From: Amycolatopsis albispora
Lineage (GTDB): Bacteria; Actinomycetota; Actinomycetes; Mycobacteriales; Pseudonocardiaceae
NCBI RefSeq assembly: GCF_003312875.1
Contig: NZ_CP015163.1
Location: 186,001-250,000, forward strand
Direction: 5' to 3'
DNA: 64,000 bases
Under the pieces are notes generated by a model. It did no database searches and had not been told where the DNA came from. It was given only the letters and a program-made list of their open reading frames with translations. Below are positions 16,393-24,699 of this stretch, one piece after another. The translations under genes and the position numbers were made by a program. Numbering within the stretch: position 1 is the stretch's first letter; every line of letters begins with the position of its first letter.

Positions 16393-17387
16393 CGGCCGGG
16401 AAGCTGGACGCCCCGGTCGTGCTTCCAGCCGGGGCGAGCCAGGACGACTGGGAGTTCGCGCGCACCTTCGGCCTTGGCGGCTCCGACGTTGCCGCCGCTG
16501 CCGGGCTGAACCCGTGGAAGACGCCGTTCCAGCTCTGGTTGGAGAAGACCCGGCGGGTCGAAGCCGAGTTCGACGAAGTCGCCACCGAGCGCATGTACTG
16601 GGGCCACGTGCTCGAACCGGTGCTGCTGCGCGAATGGGACAACCGGCACCCCGAGTACGTGCTGACCGGGGGCGAGGGCGTCTACGGCAACCGCGACCAC
16701 ACGTGGATGCTCGGCAACGTCGACGGGCTGGCGTGGGAGTACTCCGGCGAGCTGGCCGGGATCGTCGAGGCGAAGACCGGCGGACATCGGGCCGTCGCCG
16801 AATGGGCCGAGGACGACGTTCCGGTCCACTACGTCTGCCAGGTCCAGTGGTACATGCACCTGCTCGGCGCACCCCGGACCTTCGTCGTCGCGCTGCTCGA
16901 CACGAACACCTACCTCGAACGGATCATCGACCGCGACGACGAGCTGATCGCCGACCTCGTGGACGCCGCGACCGAGTTCTGGGGTCACGTACAGCGGGAC
17001 GAACCGCCCCCGGCTGACGCCTCCGAGATCACCCGCCGAGCGCTGGCGCGCTGGCCTGCGGTGTCAGGCGAGACAGTCGAGCTGGACCCGTTGTGGCACA
17101 AGCATCTTGCGCGCCGCCACGAGCTGAGCGAACAGATCAAAGCGCTGGAGTCCGAGCGCACCGGCATCGACAACCGGTTGCGCGCGGAGATGGGCCAGGC
17201 CGAGGAAGCCCGGCTCGACGGGGAGAAGGTCGCGACTCATCGGGCTCCGGCGAAGCCTTCGCGGTCCGTCGACCACGAGGCGTTCGCCGTCGAGCGCCCG
17301 GACCTGTACGCGCTCTACGTCACCGAGCGGCCAGCGGGCCGACGCCTGACCTACGCCATCACCACAGCCAGGAGGGATCAGCAGTAA
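16389..17387 (+). CDS. YqaJ-family phage exonuclease
   Basis: A 332-residue lambda-exonuclease-type recombinase nuclease. Family motifs are GLGGSDVAAAAGLNPWKTP near residue 30, WGHVLEPVLLREW near 75, GNVDG near 110 and the catalytic E-A-K (IVEAKTG) near 125, then YVCQVQWYMHLLG. It degrades one strand of duplex ends so that the adjacent RecT can load. GTG 16389 overlaps the previous stop. A predicted coiled coil lies near residues 235-275. Confidence 0.9.
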   Translation: MTAGKLDAPVVLPAGASQDDWEFARTFGLGGSDVAAAAGLNPWKTPFQLWLEKTRRVEAEFDEVATERMYWGHVLEPVLLREWDNRHPEYVLTGGEGVYGNRDHTWMLGNVDGLAWEYSGELAGIVEAKTGGHRAVAEWAEDDVPVHYVCQVQWYMHLLGAPRTFVVALLDTNTYLERIIDRDDELIADLVDAATEFWGHVQRDEPPPADASEITRRALARWPAVSGETVELDPLWHKHLARRHELSEQIKALESERTGIDNRLRAEMGQAEEARLDGEKVATHRAPAKPSRSVDHEAFAVERPDLYALYVTERPAGRRLTYAITTARRDQQ

Positions 17388-18217
17388 GCAACTCGAACAC
17401 CAAGGCCGCGCTCGCGCAGCGGAAGTCCAGCTCGGCGTCGTCCGGCGGCGACTTGCGGACGCTCATCGAACGGCAGAAGCCGGAGATCGCCCGCGCTTTG
17501 CACGGCACCGCGTTGAATCCCGAGCGGTTCACGCGGGTCGCGTTGACCGTGATCAAGCAGAACAACGACCTGATGCGGTGTCGCCCCGAATCGCTCCTCG
17601 GCGCGCTCATGACCTCCGCGCAGCTCGGGCTCGAACCCGGCCCGCTGGGCGAGGCGTACTTGGTTCCGTACGGGGACCAGGTGACGTTCATCCCCGGCTA
17701 CCGGGGCTTGATCAAGCTCGCGTGGAACAGCGGCCAGCTCCGCAACATCTCCGCTCGGGTCGTCCACGAGGCCGACGAGTTCGAGTACTCGTACGGGCTG
17801 CATCCCGACCTGGTGCACCGGCCCGCGCGAGGAGACCGCGGTGGCATCACTGATGTCTACGCCGCCGCCACCCTCGTTGACGGCGGGGCCGAGTTCGAGG
17901 TGCTCGACGTCGGCAGCGTCGAATCGATCCGAGGTCGCTCCCGCGCGGGCAAGAAGGGGCCGTGGGTCACCGACTGGGAGGCGATGGCCCGCAAGACAGC
18001 CGTTCGCCAGCTCGCGAAGTGGCTGCCGATGGCCACGGTCATGAACCGCGCGATCGCGGCCGAGGGCACGGTCCGCACCGATCTCGACGCCGAGGCCCTG
18101 GACGACGTCGCCTCCGATTTCGACGGGGAGGTGATCGACGCCGAGCCCGCCGAGGACACCAGCGAACCGCAGCCGTCCGCCGACGAGATCCCGCCCGAGG
18201 AGCCCGCCACCCCATGA
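17384..18217 (+). CDS. recT: RecT-family single-strand annealing protein (start codon GTA)
   Basis: The RecT core runs from about residue 35 to 215: LLGALMTSAQLGLEPGPLGE, then EAYLVPYGDQVTFIPGYRG, then WVTDWEAMARKTAVRQLAKWLP. It pairs with the upstream exonuclease for homologous recombination. No ATG, GTG or TTG exists at the N-terminus: the frame opens at GTA 17384 (S-N-S-N-T-K-A-A-L-A-Q-R-K follows, a typical RecT beginning) with AGGAGGG 7 nt upstream. The same AGGAG-GATCAGCA-GTA junction recurs at 20438. The C-terminal tail is acidic. Confidence 0.88.
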   Translation, partial: VSNSNTKAALAQRKSSSASSGGDLRTLIERQKPEIARALHGTALNPERFTRVALTVIKQNNDLMRCRPESLLGALMTSAQLGLEPGPLGEAYLVPYGDQVTFIPGYRGLIKLAWNSGQLRNISARVVHEADEFEYSYGLHPDLVHRPARGDRGGITDVYAAATLVDGGAEFEVLDVGSVESIRGRSRAGKKGPWVTDWEAMARKTAVRQLAKWLPMATVMNRAIAAEGTVRTDLDAEALDDVASDFDGEVIDAEPAEDTSEPQPSADEIPPEEPATP

Positions 18218-18348
18218 GACGAGCCACCGACACCATCCGGCTGATCACGACCATCTTGCTTTGCATCAGCGCAGGAATCAGCCTCGCCCAGAACATCCGG
18301 CAGCTCATCCGCGAGGAAACCGCTGCTGCCAAGGAGGAACCAGCATGA
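18214..18348 (+). CDS. Very small phage membrane protein
   Basis: A 44-residue protein with one hydrophobic helix (LITTILLCISAGISLA), from ATG 18214 overlapping the recT stop; its own stop overlaps the next ATG. Too short for a family call. Confidence 0.55.
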   Translation: MRRATDTIRLITTILLCISAGISLAQNIRQLIREETAAAKEEPA

Positions 18349-18680
18349 CCGAAGCTGCCACCGAGGCCACGACGGAGCGCGCCGAGCCGCGCGACTTCGC
18401 GGCCTTCTTGATGGAGCACCGGCGCGGGAAGACCCACCAGGAGCTGTCCGAGGCGCTGCGCGACCTCGTGCTGTCCGTGGAGGAGACCCGCAAGGCCGGG
18501 AAGATCACGTACACCCTCACGATCCGACCGCAGGAGCGCACGCCCGGGGCCGTCATGGTCGCCGATCAGATCAAGTGCAGCCTGCCGGAGCACGACCGCT
18601 CCGAGTCGATCTTCTTCGCCACCGACGCTGGCGAACTCGTCCGCAACGACCCGCGCCAGACCGCGCTGTTCTCGGAGTAG
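18345..18680 (+). CDS. Phage early protein of unknown function
   Basis: A 111-residue protein from ATG 18345 in the recombination operon, just before the DUF2303 gene. The central segment ELSEALRDLVLSVEETRKAG looks helical and is followed by beta strands. This arrangement next to DUF2303 is common in actinophages; no biochemical role is known to me. Confidence 0.6.
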   Translation: MTEAATEATTERAEPRDFAAFLMEHRRGKTHQELSEALRDLVLSVEETRKAGKITYTLTIRPQERTPGAVMVADQIKCSLPEHDRSESIFFATDAGELVRNDPRQTALFSE

Positions 18681-18688
18681 GAGCACCC

Positions 18689-19549
18689 GTGCCCGACGAC
18701 ACCACCGATCAGACCGCCGCCGTGGTCGCAGACCTCCAGCGCCGTGCCGACGAGGCCACGCCGCCGCAGCCGTTCGACCTGACACCGGAGAAGTCCGTGG
18801 TCGTGCGGACGCTGCGCAACGACGAGCGGATCGACACCACCGACCTCGAACGCATGCTGGACCAGCCCCGCAGGCCGCGAGGCACCGCGCTGCTCACCGA
18901 GCCGAGCGACTTCGCCGCGTACGTCAACCGGCTGCACACGGCCTCGACCACGGTGTGGGCCGACCAGGACCACTCGCAGGTGACCGCCACCTTCAACGAC
19001 CACTCCAACGGCTACACCGCCGGATGGCGTGACCACGAAGCCGTCCTCAAGCTCAAGCGGGACGAGGACTGGAAGGCGTGGATTCGGCGGGACAACTCGC
19101 TGATGTCGCAGGAGGACTTCGCCGAGCACCTGGAGGACCGGGCGCACACGATCGTCAACCCGGACACCGCGACGATGCTCGAAATCGCGCTGACCTTCCA
19201 GACCCGGCGGAACGCCTCGTTCTCCCGAGGCTCCCGGCTTGACTCCGGCGACGTGCAGCTCTCGTGGAGCGAGGAGACCAAGGCCAAGGCCGGGGCGAGT
19301 GGCCGGCTGGAGGTTCCCGCGGAATTCACGATCGCGGTCGCCCCGTTCGTCGGCCTCCCCGCGACCGAGGTCACCGCCCGGCTGCGCTGGCGCATCCGCG
19401 AAGGCCAGCTCGGCATCGGATACCGGCTCGACCGACCGGATCTCGTCGAACGCCAAGCGTTCGCCGACGTCCGGCAGATGCTCGCGGGCGCGCTCGAAGC
19501 ACCCGTGCTGCTCGGGTCTGCGCCCGTGCTGCACCACCTCGAACACTGA
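18689..19549 (+). CDS. DUF2303 family phage protein
   Basis: A 286-residue protein from GTG 18689. The body LLTEPSDFAAYVNRLHTAST, WRDHEAVLKLKRDEDWKAWIR and MSQEDFAEHLEDRAHTIVNP is characteristic of DUF2303 (YfdQ-like) proteins, found beside recombination genes in many temperate phages. Function unknown. Confidence 0.8.
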   Translation: MPDDTTDQTAAVVADLQRRADEATPPQPFDLTPEKSVVVRTLRNDERIDTTDLERMLDQPRRPRGTALLTEPSDFAAYVNRLHTASTTVWADQDHSQVTATFNDHSNGYTAGWRDHEAVLKLKRDEDWKAWIRRDNSLMSQEDFAEHLEDRAHTIVNPDTATMLEIALTFQTRRNASFSRGSRLDSGDVQLSWSEETKAKAGASGRLEVPAEFTIAVAPFVGLPATEVTARLRWRIREGQLGIGYRLDRPDLVERQAFADVRQMLAGALEAPVLLGSAPVLHHLEH

Positions 19550-19576
19550 CCAACCACCGACGGGGAAAGGCTCTCA

Positions 19577-20455
19577 GTGCCCCGTATCCGCACGATCAAG
19601 CCGAGCTTCTTCCGGTCCGAGGACGTGTCGACGCTGCCATTTCGCGCGCGCCTGACATGGATCGGCCTGTGGACGCATTGCGACGACGCAGGCCGCACCA
19701 AGGACAACGCCCGGCTGATCAAGGGTGACATCTGGCCGCTGGACGACGTGTCCTTGGCCGACATCGAGGAAGACCTGGAGACGCTGGCCGCCCACGAGCG
19801 CATTGTGCGCTACCGCGTGGGCGGTCGGCGGTACCTGGAGATCGTCAACTGGAGCGATCACCAGAGCATCCAGAAGCCCACGCCGTCGAAGATCCCGCCC
19901 GCGTCGGAAGGCACTCCGCTACCTGTCCCGTCCCCCGACAGTAGGGCTACCGGGCTTTCACCGGAGAAATCCCCAGGTTCTCCACAAACTGCAGGTAGCG
20001 AGGCTCCACCTTCGCTACAGCAGGACTCCGGTAGCCCTACCACGGGGAAAGGAAGGGAAAGGAAAGGAAGGGAAGGGGGTGCGCGCGCACGCGGGAGCGC
20101 GCGCGAGGCACCGCCCGACACCGACCAGCGCCCACCCGACCGGTGCATCGACCACGAACACGACCCCGACCCGCCGCCCTGCGGCGTCTGCGCCCGAGCC
20201 CGCGAAGCAGCCCAGCGATGGGACCAGCAAGCCAGCTCACGCGGCGCAGCCCGCCGCACCGAGCAACAGCGAGCCCGCGCGGCCGACCGCGAACGCGCCA
20301 TTGCCAACTGCGACCTGTGCGACGCCAACGGCTACGTCGGAACCCGGCTCTGCCACCACGACCCCGAGGCCGCGGAACGCGCCGCACGCGGCATGGAACT
20401 CGTCCGCGCCGCACTCAAGACCAGCACCACGACAGCCAGGAGTGATCAGCAGTAG
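19577..20455 (+). CDS. Replication-initiator-like phage protein
   Basis: A 292-residue protein from GTG 19577. The N-terminal domain (IRTIKPSFFRSEDVSTLPFR, ARLTWIGLWTHCDDAGR) matches the winged-helix start of phage replisome organisers. The middle (residues 115-190) is low-complexity and Pro/Ser/Gly/Arg-rich, and the C-terminal part has two Cys pairs. The low-complexity DNA contains clustered GCTACC/GGTAGC repeats and a polypurine tract that may be the replication origin, as in lambda O. The exact family is not certain. Confidence 0.7.
   Translation: MPRIRTIKPSFFRSEDVSTLPFRARLTWIGLWTHCDDAGRTKDNARLIKGDIWPLDDVSLADIEEDLETLAAHERIVRYRVGGRRYLEIVNWSDHQSIQKPTPSKIPPASEGTPLPVPSPDSRATGLSPEKSPGSPQTAGSEAPPSLQQDSGSPTTGKGRERKGREGGARARGSAREAPPDTDQRPPDRCIDHEHDPDPPPCGVCARAREAAQRWDQQASSRGAARRTEQQRARAADRERAIANCDLCDANGYVGTRLCHHDPEAAERAARGMELVRAALKTSTTTARSDQQ
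19918..20106. other. Candidate phage replication origin inside the initiator-like gene
   Basis: GCTACC or its complement occurs at 19918, 19946, 19994 and 20030, plus a near match at 20014. The 13-bp arms GTAGGGCTACCGG (19941-19953) and CCGGTAGCCCTAC (20028-20040) form a perfect inverted repeat. A 36-nt all-purine tract (20044-20079) and an alternating GC stretch (20080-20106) follow. Iterons, dyad and unusual-structure DNA within an initiator gene are origin hallmarks. Confidence 0.45.
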
Positions 20456-20961
20456 CCAGGGCCACCACGACCCGCACCCGGGCCGAGATCGGCCGAGCCA
20501 ACCGGGACAAGGGCATCCGCGCCGAGCGCGACGTCGGCCGATACCTCCGTGTCCACGGCTGGCCGGCTGCCGAGCGCAAGGCCGACAACGGCTGGCGCAG
20601 CGCCGACCGGGCGAGCGCCGACCTCGGCGACATCCGAGGCACCGACCGGCTGGTCTGGCAGGTCAAGGCACGCGGCAACCTCTCCACGCTCGACATCGCG
20701 AACATCATCCGCGAGACGAACGACCAGGCCGTCTCCGCCGGGGCCGACTTCGGCATCGTGGTTCAGCGCCGCGACGGCAAGAGCGACCCGGGCACCTGGT
20801 GGGCGTGGCTGCCCGCCGGAGACCTCGCCGCGCTCATCGAGTTCGCCCGCGATCCCGACGCGGTCCAGGTTCCGAACGCTCGGCTCGCCGTGCCCGTGCG
20901 CCTGGAGCTGGCCGACCTGCTGCCCCTGCTGCACGCGGCAGGCTACGGGGAGGCCGAGTGA
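20452..20961 (+). CDS. Holliday-junction-resolvase-like PD-(D/E)XK nuclease (start codon GTA)
   Basis: A 169-residue protein. The pattern NRDKGIRAERDVGRYLR, then AERKADNGW, then DLGDIRG with WQVKARG (D...QVK active site) and ADFGIVVQRR matches actinophage Holliday-junction-resolvase-type nucleases. An in-frame TGA at 20443 closes the frame upstream, and the only codon suitably spaced from AGGAG (20438-20442) is GTA 20452. It overlaps the end of the initiator-like gene. Confidence 0.75.
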   Translation, partial: VARATTTRTRAEIGRANRDKGIRAERDVGRYLRVHGWPAAERKADNGWRSADRASADLGDIRGTDRLVWQVKARGNLSTLDIANIIRETNDQAVSAGADFGIVVQRRDGKSDPGTWWAWLPAGDLAALIEFARDPDAVQVPNARLAVPVRLELADLLPLLHAAGYGEAE

Positions 20962-21062
20962 TGCACCGCCCGCCGCAGCCATCCTGGCCGGAAGCCGCGT
21001 TCATCGCGCTCTGCCTGCTCTGCCTCGTAGCCATCGCCGTCCTGTGGGCGGTGATGGTGTGA
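20961..21062 (+). CDS. Very small phage membrane protein
   Basis: A 33-residue protein, mostly one hydrophobic helix (AAFIALCLLCLVAIAVLWAV), from ATG 20961, coupled to both neighbours by overlapping stop/start codons. Confidence 0.5.
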   Translation: MHRPPQPSWPEAAFIALCLLCLVAIAVLWAVMV

Positions 21063-21232
21063 GCGCACCGAACAGCCTCCCGCGCGCCGGTGCCGTCGGC
21101 TTCACACTGCTGGTCGCGGCCGTGGTGGTGAGCGTCTGGACGTCCGACTGGAAGTGGCTGCTGATCGGCGTCGCCGGGCTGATCACCGCCGCCGTCTGGT
21201 CCGCCGCCGAAGGCGGGAACCGCCATGAGTGA
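21059..21232 (+). CDS. Small phage membrane protein
   Basis: A 57-residue protein with two hydrophobic helices separated by the turn TSDWKW, from GTG 21059. It overlaps the previous gene by 4 nt and the next by 8 nt. Role unknown. Confidence 0.55.
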   Translation: MSAPNSLPRAGAVGFTLLVAAVVVSVWTSDWKWLLIGVAGLITAAVWSAAEGGNRHE

Positions 21233-22046
21233 GCGGAGCTGCGTCACCGGGTGCGGCAGGCCGACGACCGACATGCTGTGCCCCGGCTGCCTCGCCGAGC
21301 TGACCGCCGCGCTGAGGGAACTGATCAGCGACGGCAGCGGCGGGCACGGCCTCCTCGCCGAGCTGGGCATCACGCTCTCCCGGCAGCACACGATGACGCT
21401 CGGGACCGGCGTCGGCGGCCATGCCGCCGAGCGGCCGATGCCGTTTCACGAAGCGGCCAGCGAAGTCGGCTGGGTGTTGGCGAACACCGTCTCGACCTGG
21501 GCACGCGAGGTGCACGAGTGCAATCCGCACCTGCTCCCGCCTGCCGGGTCAACCGCGGGCGCGGTCGCTTGGATGGTCGGCCTGCCCGGACTGCTCGCAC
21601 TGCACCCGGCGGCCGACGAGCTGCACGACGAGATCACTCACGTCGTCGCTCGGGTCCGCCGGGTCGTCGACCGCCCGCCGGACCGGATCTACGCCGGACC
21701 ATGCGATGCGCAGGTCGAAGGCGGGAGGTGTCCCGATCACCTCTACGCCCGCCCCGGTCAGCGCCGGGTGCAGTGCGGCAGTTGCGGTACCGAACACGAC
21801 GTCGACGAGCGCCGGAATTGGATGATCAGCTACGCCGCCGACCTCCGCGTCACCGCGACCGTGGCGCTCGGCTGGGCTCGGCTCCTGCTGGACAAGACCA
21901 TCCCGCGCGGAACCTGGGACTCCTGGGTGAGCCGGGGCAGGATCGTGCCGCACGGCACCGACGGCCGGGGCCGACCGGTCTTCCGGTTCGGAGACGTCCG
22001 CGACCTCGCGCTGGCGCACGTGAGTAAGCCACGCCACGTCGCATGA
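21225..22046 (+). CDS. Zinc-ribbon and HTH phage protein
   Basis: A 273-residue protein, last of the early rightward operon. The N-terminus has C-x3-C (CVTGCGRP) and CPGC; the centre has CDAQ...CPDH and CGSCG, suggesting zinc-ribbon elements. The C-terminal 60 residues (LLLDKTIPRGTWDSWVSRGR, VFRFGDVRDLA) look like a MerR/excisionase-type winged helix. It may be a DNA-binding regulator of the middle or late genes. It converges on the leftward operon. Confidence 0.65.
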   Translation: MSERSCVTGCGRPTTDMLCPGCLAELTAALRELISDGSGGHGLLAELGITLSRQHTMTLGTGVGGHAAERPMPFHEAASEVGWVLANTVSTWAREVHECNPHLLPPAGSTAGAVAWMVGLPGLLALHPAADELHDEITHVVARVRRVVDRPPDRIYAGPCDAQVEGGRCPDHLYARPGQRRVQCGSCGTEHDVDERRNWMISYAADLRVTATVALGWARLLLDKTIPRGTWDSWVSRGRIVPHGTDGRGRPVFRFGDVRDLALAHVSKPRHVA

Positions 22047-22104
22047 ACTTGCCAACGCCCTGACCTGCGTGCAAGATCGATGTCATCACCGTCCGGCAGT
22101 GTGG

Positions 22105-22485
22105 CTACAGCCCCCGGACTACCTCCCCGTAGGTCCCGTTCAACAGGCTCTCCAGCCGCCCGAGCAGGATCGGAACCTCGCCGTATCGGATCTCCAGTTG
22201 AGCCCCGTAAGTGATCACCGGCAGGTGCACGTTCGCGCGACCCGATTCGAGCGTGATCGCGCACGGGCCGACTGGACGACGAGCGTCCTCCTGGTACGCC
22301 TTCGTGGACATGACCAGCTTCAACGCAGCGACGAGACCAGGTAGCGACTCCTCGGGGCAGGAGAAGCCGGTTGTCGGGAACGTGCTCAGATCGCCGGTCT
22401 CGCCTCGATGCAGGTAGAAGCTCTCGCGCCGAGTCTCGACCTGCCAGGCACCCGCTTCCGGCGGCATCTCGTGGATGAACCCCAT
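22105..22485 (-). CDS. Leftward-operon protein, unknown function
   Basis: A 126-residue protein from ATG 22485, last gene of the leftward operon, coupled to the gene upstream (TGATG). Mixed alpha/beta, with a single ESFYLHRGETGD segment; no family recognised. The convergent gap to the early operon (22047-22104) is empty. Confidence 0.65.
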   Translation of the reverse strand: MGFIHEMPPEAGAWQVETRRESFYLHRGETGDLSTFPTTGFSCPEESLPGLVAALKLVMSTKAYQEDARRPVGPCAITLESGRANVHLPVITYGAQLEIRYGEVPILLGRLESLLNGTYGEVVRGL

Positions 22486-22664
22486 CAGCTGACCACCTCG
22501 TCGTTGAACAGGCTGCCTCCCGTGGCGACCGTGTGCCGGACGTCCTTGGCGAACGCGCGGACTTGTTCCGCGAGGTCGTCGCCTCCGAGGTCCCTGATCG
22601 CCTTGGCGCTGGCGTCGATCTGGTCCACGAGGCACAGGGCGAGGTACTTCTCGTTCTCGGTCAT
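22485..22664 (-). CDS. Small helical leftward-operon protein
   Basis: A 59-residue protein from ATG 22664, helical throughout (VDQIDASAKAIRDLGGDDLA, EQVRAFAKDVRHT). It is coupled at both ends by TGATG overlaps. Unknown function. Confidence 0.6.
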   Translation of the reverse strand: MTENEKYLALCLVDQIDASAKAIRDLGGDDLAEQVRAFAKDVRHTVATGGSLFNDEVVS

Positions 22665-23065
22665 CAGTTCACCGCCTCGGCGTCCACGGTCTTCACCGCG
22701 AGGGTCCTGCCCTGGTTGTCGAGCAGTTCCACTCGGTACGGCTCGCCGGCTGCGACTCCAAGGTCCGACGGGGCGAACCGCTCCGGCATCTCGTAGTCGG
22801 GCGGGACCGCCTTCCGGAACTGCTCCACCCAACCGTCTGTCGCCTCATCGAGGCCATCGATCACGAGGACCGTCGGGAAGCTGAACCGCTCGCCTGCCGC
22901 GTAGCGGCGCACAGTGTCCTCGGCCAGCACCAGGGTGGTACCTGCGTTCCCAGCGGGCAGCTTGCCGCTGTTGATCAGATTGTTGATGTTCTGGCGCGAG
23001 CAGCCCACGATCTCGGCCGCCTCGGTCACCGAGACCAGCCGAGGGATCAGCGGGTCACGTACCAT
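22664..23065 (-). CDS. AlpA/excisionase-type HTH protein
   Basis: A 133-residue protein from ATG 23065. Residues 10-60 (VSVTEAAEIVGCSRQNINNL, INSGKLPAG) are a MerR-like HTH_17 (excisionase) domain with a TLVLAEDTVRRYA wing. The C-terminal domain is unfamiliar. It could be a regulator or the recombination directionality factor for the serine integrase; the sequence does not decide. A terminator hairpin lies upstream at 23108, so this gene may have its own promoter. Confidence 0.7.
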   Translation of the reverse strand: MVRDPLIPRLVSVTEAAEIVGCSRQNINNLINSGKLPAGNAGTTLVLAEDTVRRYAAGERFSFPTVLVIDGLDEATDGWVEQFRKAVPPDYEMPERFAPSDLGVAAGEPYRVELLDNQGRTLAVKTVDAEAVN

Positions 23066-23107
23066 CCGGGTGTCTCCCTGCCTTGCTGACTCTTTGCAGG
23101 AAGACAC

Positions 23108-23140
23108 GATAGCCCCGGCCGCCTCGCGACCGGGGCTATC
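23108..23140 (-). terminator. Hairpin between two parts of the leftward operon
   Basis: Perfect 11-bp stem GATAGCCCCGG (23108-23118) with CCGGGGCTATC (23130-23140), 11-nt loop. It lies just after the stop of the ParB-like gene, so it probably terminates or attenuates the leftward transcript there. Confidence 0.65.
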
Positions 23141-23168
23141 GCTTGTCACGGTGTGTTCGCCTCCTCGA

Positions 23169-23576
23169 TCAGAGCGGGATGCGGATGGCCTCTTCGGCGG
23201 CCGGATTCAGCAGGTACGCGGGCAAGGTCTCCCGCCCTTCGGAGAGCGCCCGGTAGATCCGGTGCCATCCGTCGATGACCATCCAGCCGAAGTCTTCGCC
23301 GGACGGACTGCTCAGCGGCGCGAGGATGATCGGCTTGCTGAGATCGGTCTTCGTCATCGCGTACTCGATGTCCACCCGGACCTCGATCAGCTTCAACCGG
23401 CCCTCCGGCGCGGGCTTGAGCGGTAGGAACTGCTCCATGCCGGTGATCAGCACGTGCTCGTGGAAGGTCGCCACCGACTCGTGCACCTCCAGCAGCTCGT
23501 GCGCGCGTTTGATGCACCACCGCCAGGCGGCGAAGTGGAACACCTGGCAGCCGTTGTGTGTCGGCGAGTGCTTCAC
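23169..23576 (-). CDS. ParB/sulfiredoxin-fold-like phage protein
   Basis: A 135-residue protein from GTG 23576. The C-terminal half (WMVIDGWHRIYRALSEGRET, LPAYLL) matches the ParB N-terminal core, where G-x-HR follows a VIDG-type strand. It lacks the HTH domain of a partition protein, so it is more likely a ParB-type nuclease or CTPase-like domain protein as seen in many phages. It overlaps the preceding gene by 4 nt. Confidence 0.65.
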   Translation of the reverse strand: MKHSPTHNGCQVFHFAAWRWCIKRAHELLEVHESVATFHEHVLITGMEQFLPLKPAPEGRLKLIEVRVDIEYAMTKTDLSKPIILAPLSSPSGEDFGWMVIDGWHRIYRALSEGRETLPAYLLNPAAEEAIRIPL

Positions 23577-23836
23577 GGCAGATCACCCCAGCCGAACATC
23601 TCGCGGGTCGCCTGGTCGAGCACGAAGGGCATCGGCTTGCCCTCGTGCATGTGGATGAGCGTCGGCTCACCCCAGCAACCCTCGGCCCAGCGGAAGTAGC
23701 TGCCGTGCCAGACCATGCCGGGAGCCGCCGGATGCGTCGGCTCCCGGACATCGGTCACGTGGAAGTAGTTGCTGGTGAACCCGAGCTGGACGATGTCGCC
23801 CTGGTTTACCGAGATGATCGCGAGCGTCTTATCCAT
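23573..23836 (-). CDS. Leftward-operon protein, unknown function
   Basis: An 87-residue protein from ATG 23836, beta-rich with many aromatic residues (SNYFHVTD, WHGSYFRWAEGCWG). No family recognised. It overlaps both neighbouring genes. Confidence 0.6.
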   Translation of the reverse strand: MDKTLAIISVNQGDIVQLGFTSNYFHVTDVREPTHPAAPGMVWHGSYFRWAEGCWGEPTLIHMHEGKPMPFVLDQATREMFGWGDLP

Positions 23837-24290
23837 CGGTGCCCGCCTTCTCGTCCAGCCGACGCAGCGGTCCACAGATGTTCTTGCGGAGCGCCTCGTA
23901 CAACCCGGTGGTGATGACCACCATCGTCACGTTCACCGGGACCCGGTGAACGTCCGCCGTCTTCCGTACCGCGCGCTTGACCAGCCTCTCCCAACGACCG
24001 GTCTCGATCAGGATCGCGCACATCCCGCACGCCGCCCAGTCACCTCGACTGTGGTGAGTGGACGCATGCGGAACCCGGAAGTCGTTGGCGGGCAACACCG
24101 CGACCGGGTTGTCGGCGAGGCAGAAGTCGCATTGCCCACGCCAGCCATCCGGTGCTTCGACCGGTGCCGGATCGTGGTCGGCATTGACGTGGGCCGGATG
24201 GACGTACCCAACGCCGGACTCGTCGGTGAGCGTGTCCAGCGCTCGGCTGCACATTGCGCAGATGATGGACTTCGCCTTCGGCTTACTCAT
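23829..24290 (-). CDS. Cysteine-rich, probably zinc-binding phage protein
   Basis: A 153-residue protein from ATG 24290 with three CxxC pairs: CAMC (residue 11), CDFC (54) and CGMC (88), plus nearby His. This suggests two zinc sites. Many early phage anti-host proteins are small and zinc-binding, but no homology is evident to me. Confidence 0.6.
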   Translation of the reverse strand: MSKPKAKSIICAMCSRALDTLTDESGVGYVHPAHVNADHDPAPVEAPDGWRGQCDFCLADNPVAVLPANDFRVPHASTHHSRGDWAACGMCAILIETGRWERLVKRAVRKTADVHRVPVNVTMVVITTGLYEALRKNICGPLRRLDEKAGTDG

Positions 24291-24699
24291 CGTCGTGGCC
24301 ACCCAGATCCAGCAGCTCACGCAGCGAGGCGAAACCCTCGCCGTCGTCGATGCGCTCGGCCGCCCGCGGCTTGAAGTATGCGCACACGTAGAGGTAGCCG
24401 TAGCTTCGCCGGGGGTTCGCTTTGATGGCGGCGCGGTCGTCGTCGAACAGCGTGATCTCGCGGTCGCTGCCCACGAAGATCTCGCCCTCCTCGAACATGG
24501 CGGTCGCCTTGGCCATCCACGCGTCACCGCAGTGGTCCCGCAGGTACCCGGTCAGGGTGTGGTGGTCGCCGAAGCCGGACTCGCGGTCCGGCGGAACGTC
24601 GATCCCGAAACCGTCGCCGACGATCGCCCGGCAGCCCCACGCGGTGGTGACCCCGGACGGAAGTCCTTTGTTGTAACCAAACCTGAGCTTGCCGCTCAT
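24283..24699 (-). CDS. Leftward-operon protein, unknown function
   Basis: A 138-residue acidic protein from ATG 24699 with no hydrophobic segment. It overlaps both neighbours (8 nt downstream, 4 nt upstream). Function not recognised. Confidence 0.6.
   Translation of the reverse strand: MSGKLRFGYNKGLPSGVTTAWGCRAIVGDGFGIDVPPDRESGFGDHHTLTGYLRDHCGDAWMAKATAMFEEGEIFVGSDREITLFDDDRAAIKANPRRSYGYLYVCAYFKPRAAERIDDGEGFASLRELLDLGGHDDE

Noticed and set aside
20044..20106. Purine tract as a ribosome binding site or terminator
   Set aside because: It lies inside the initiator-like coding frame, with no start codon or hairpin placed for either role.
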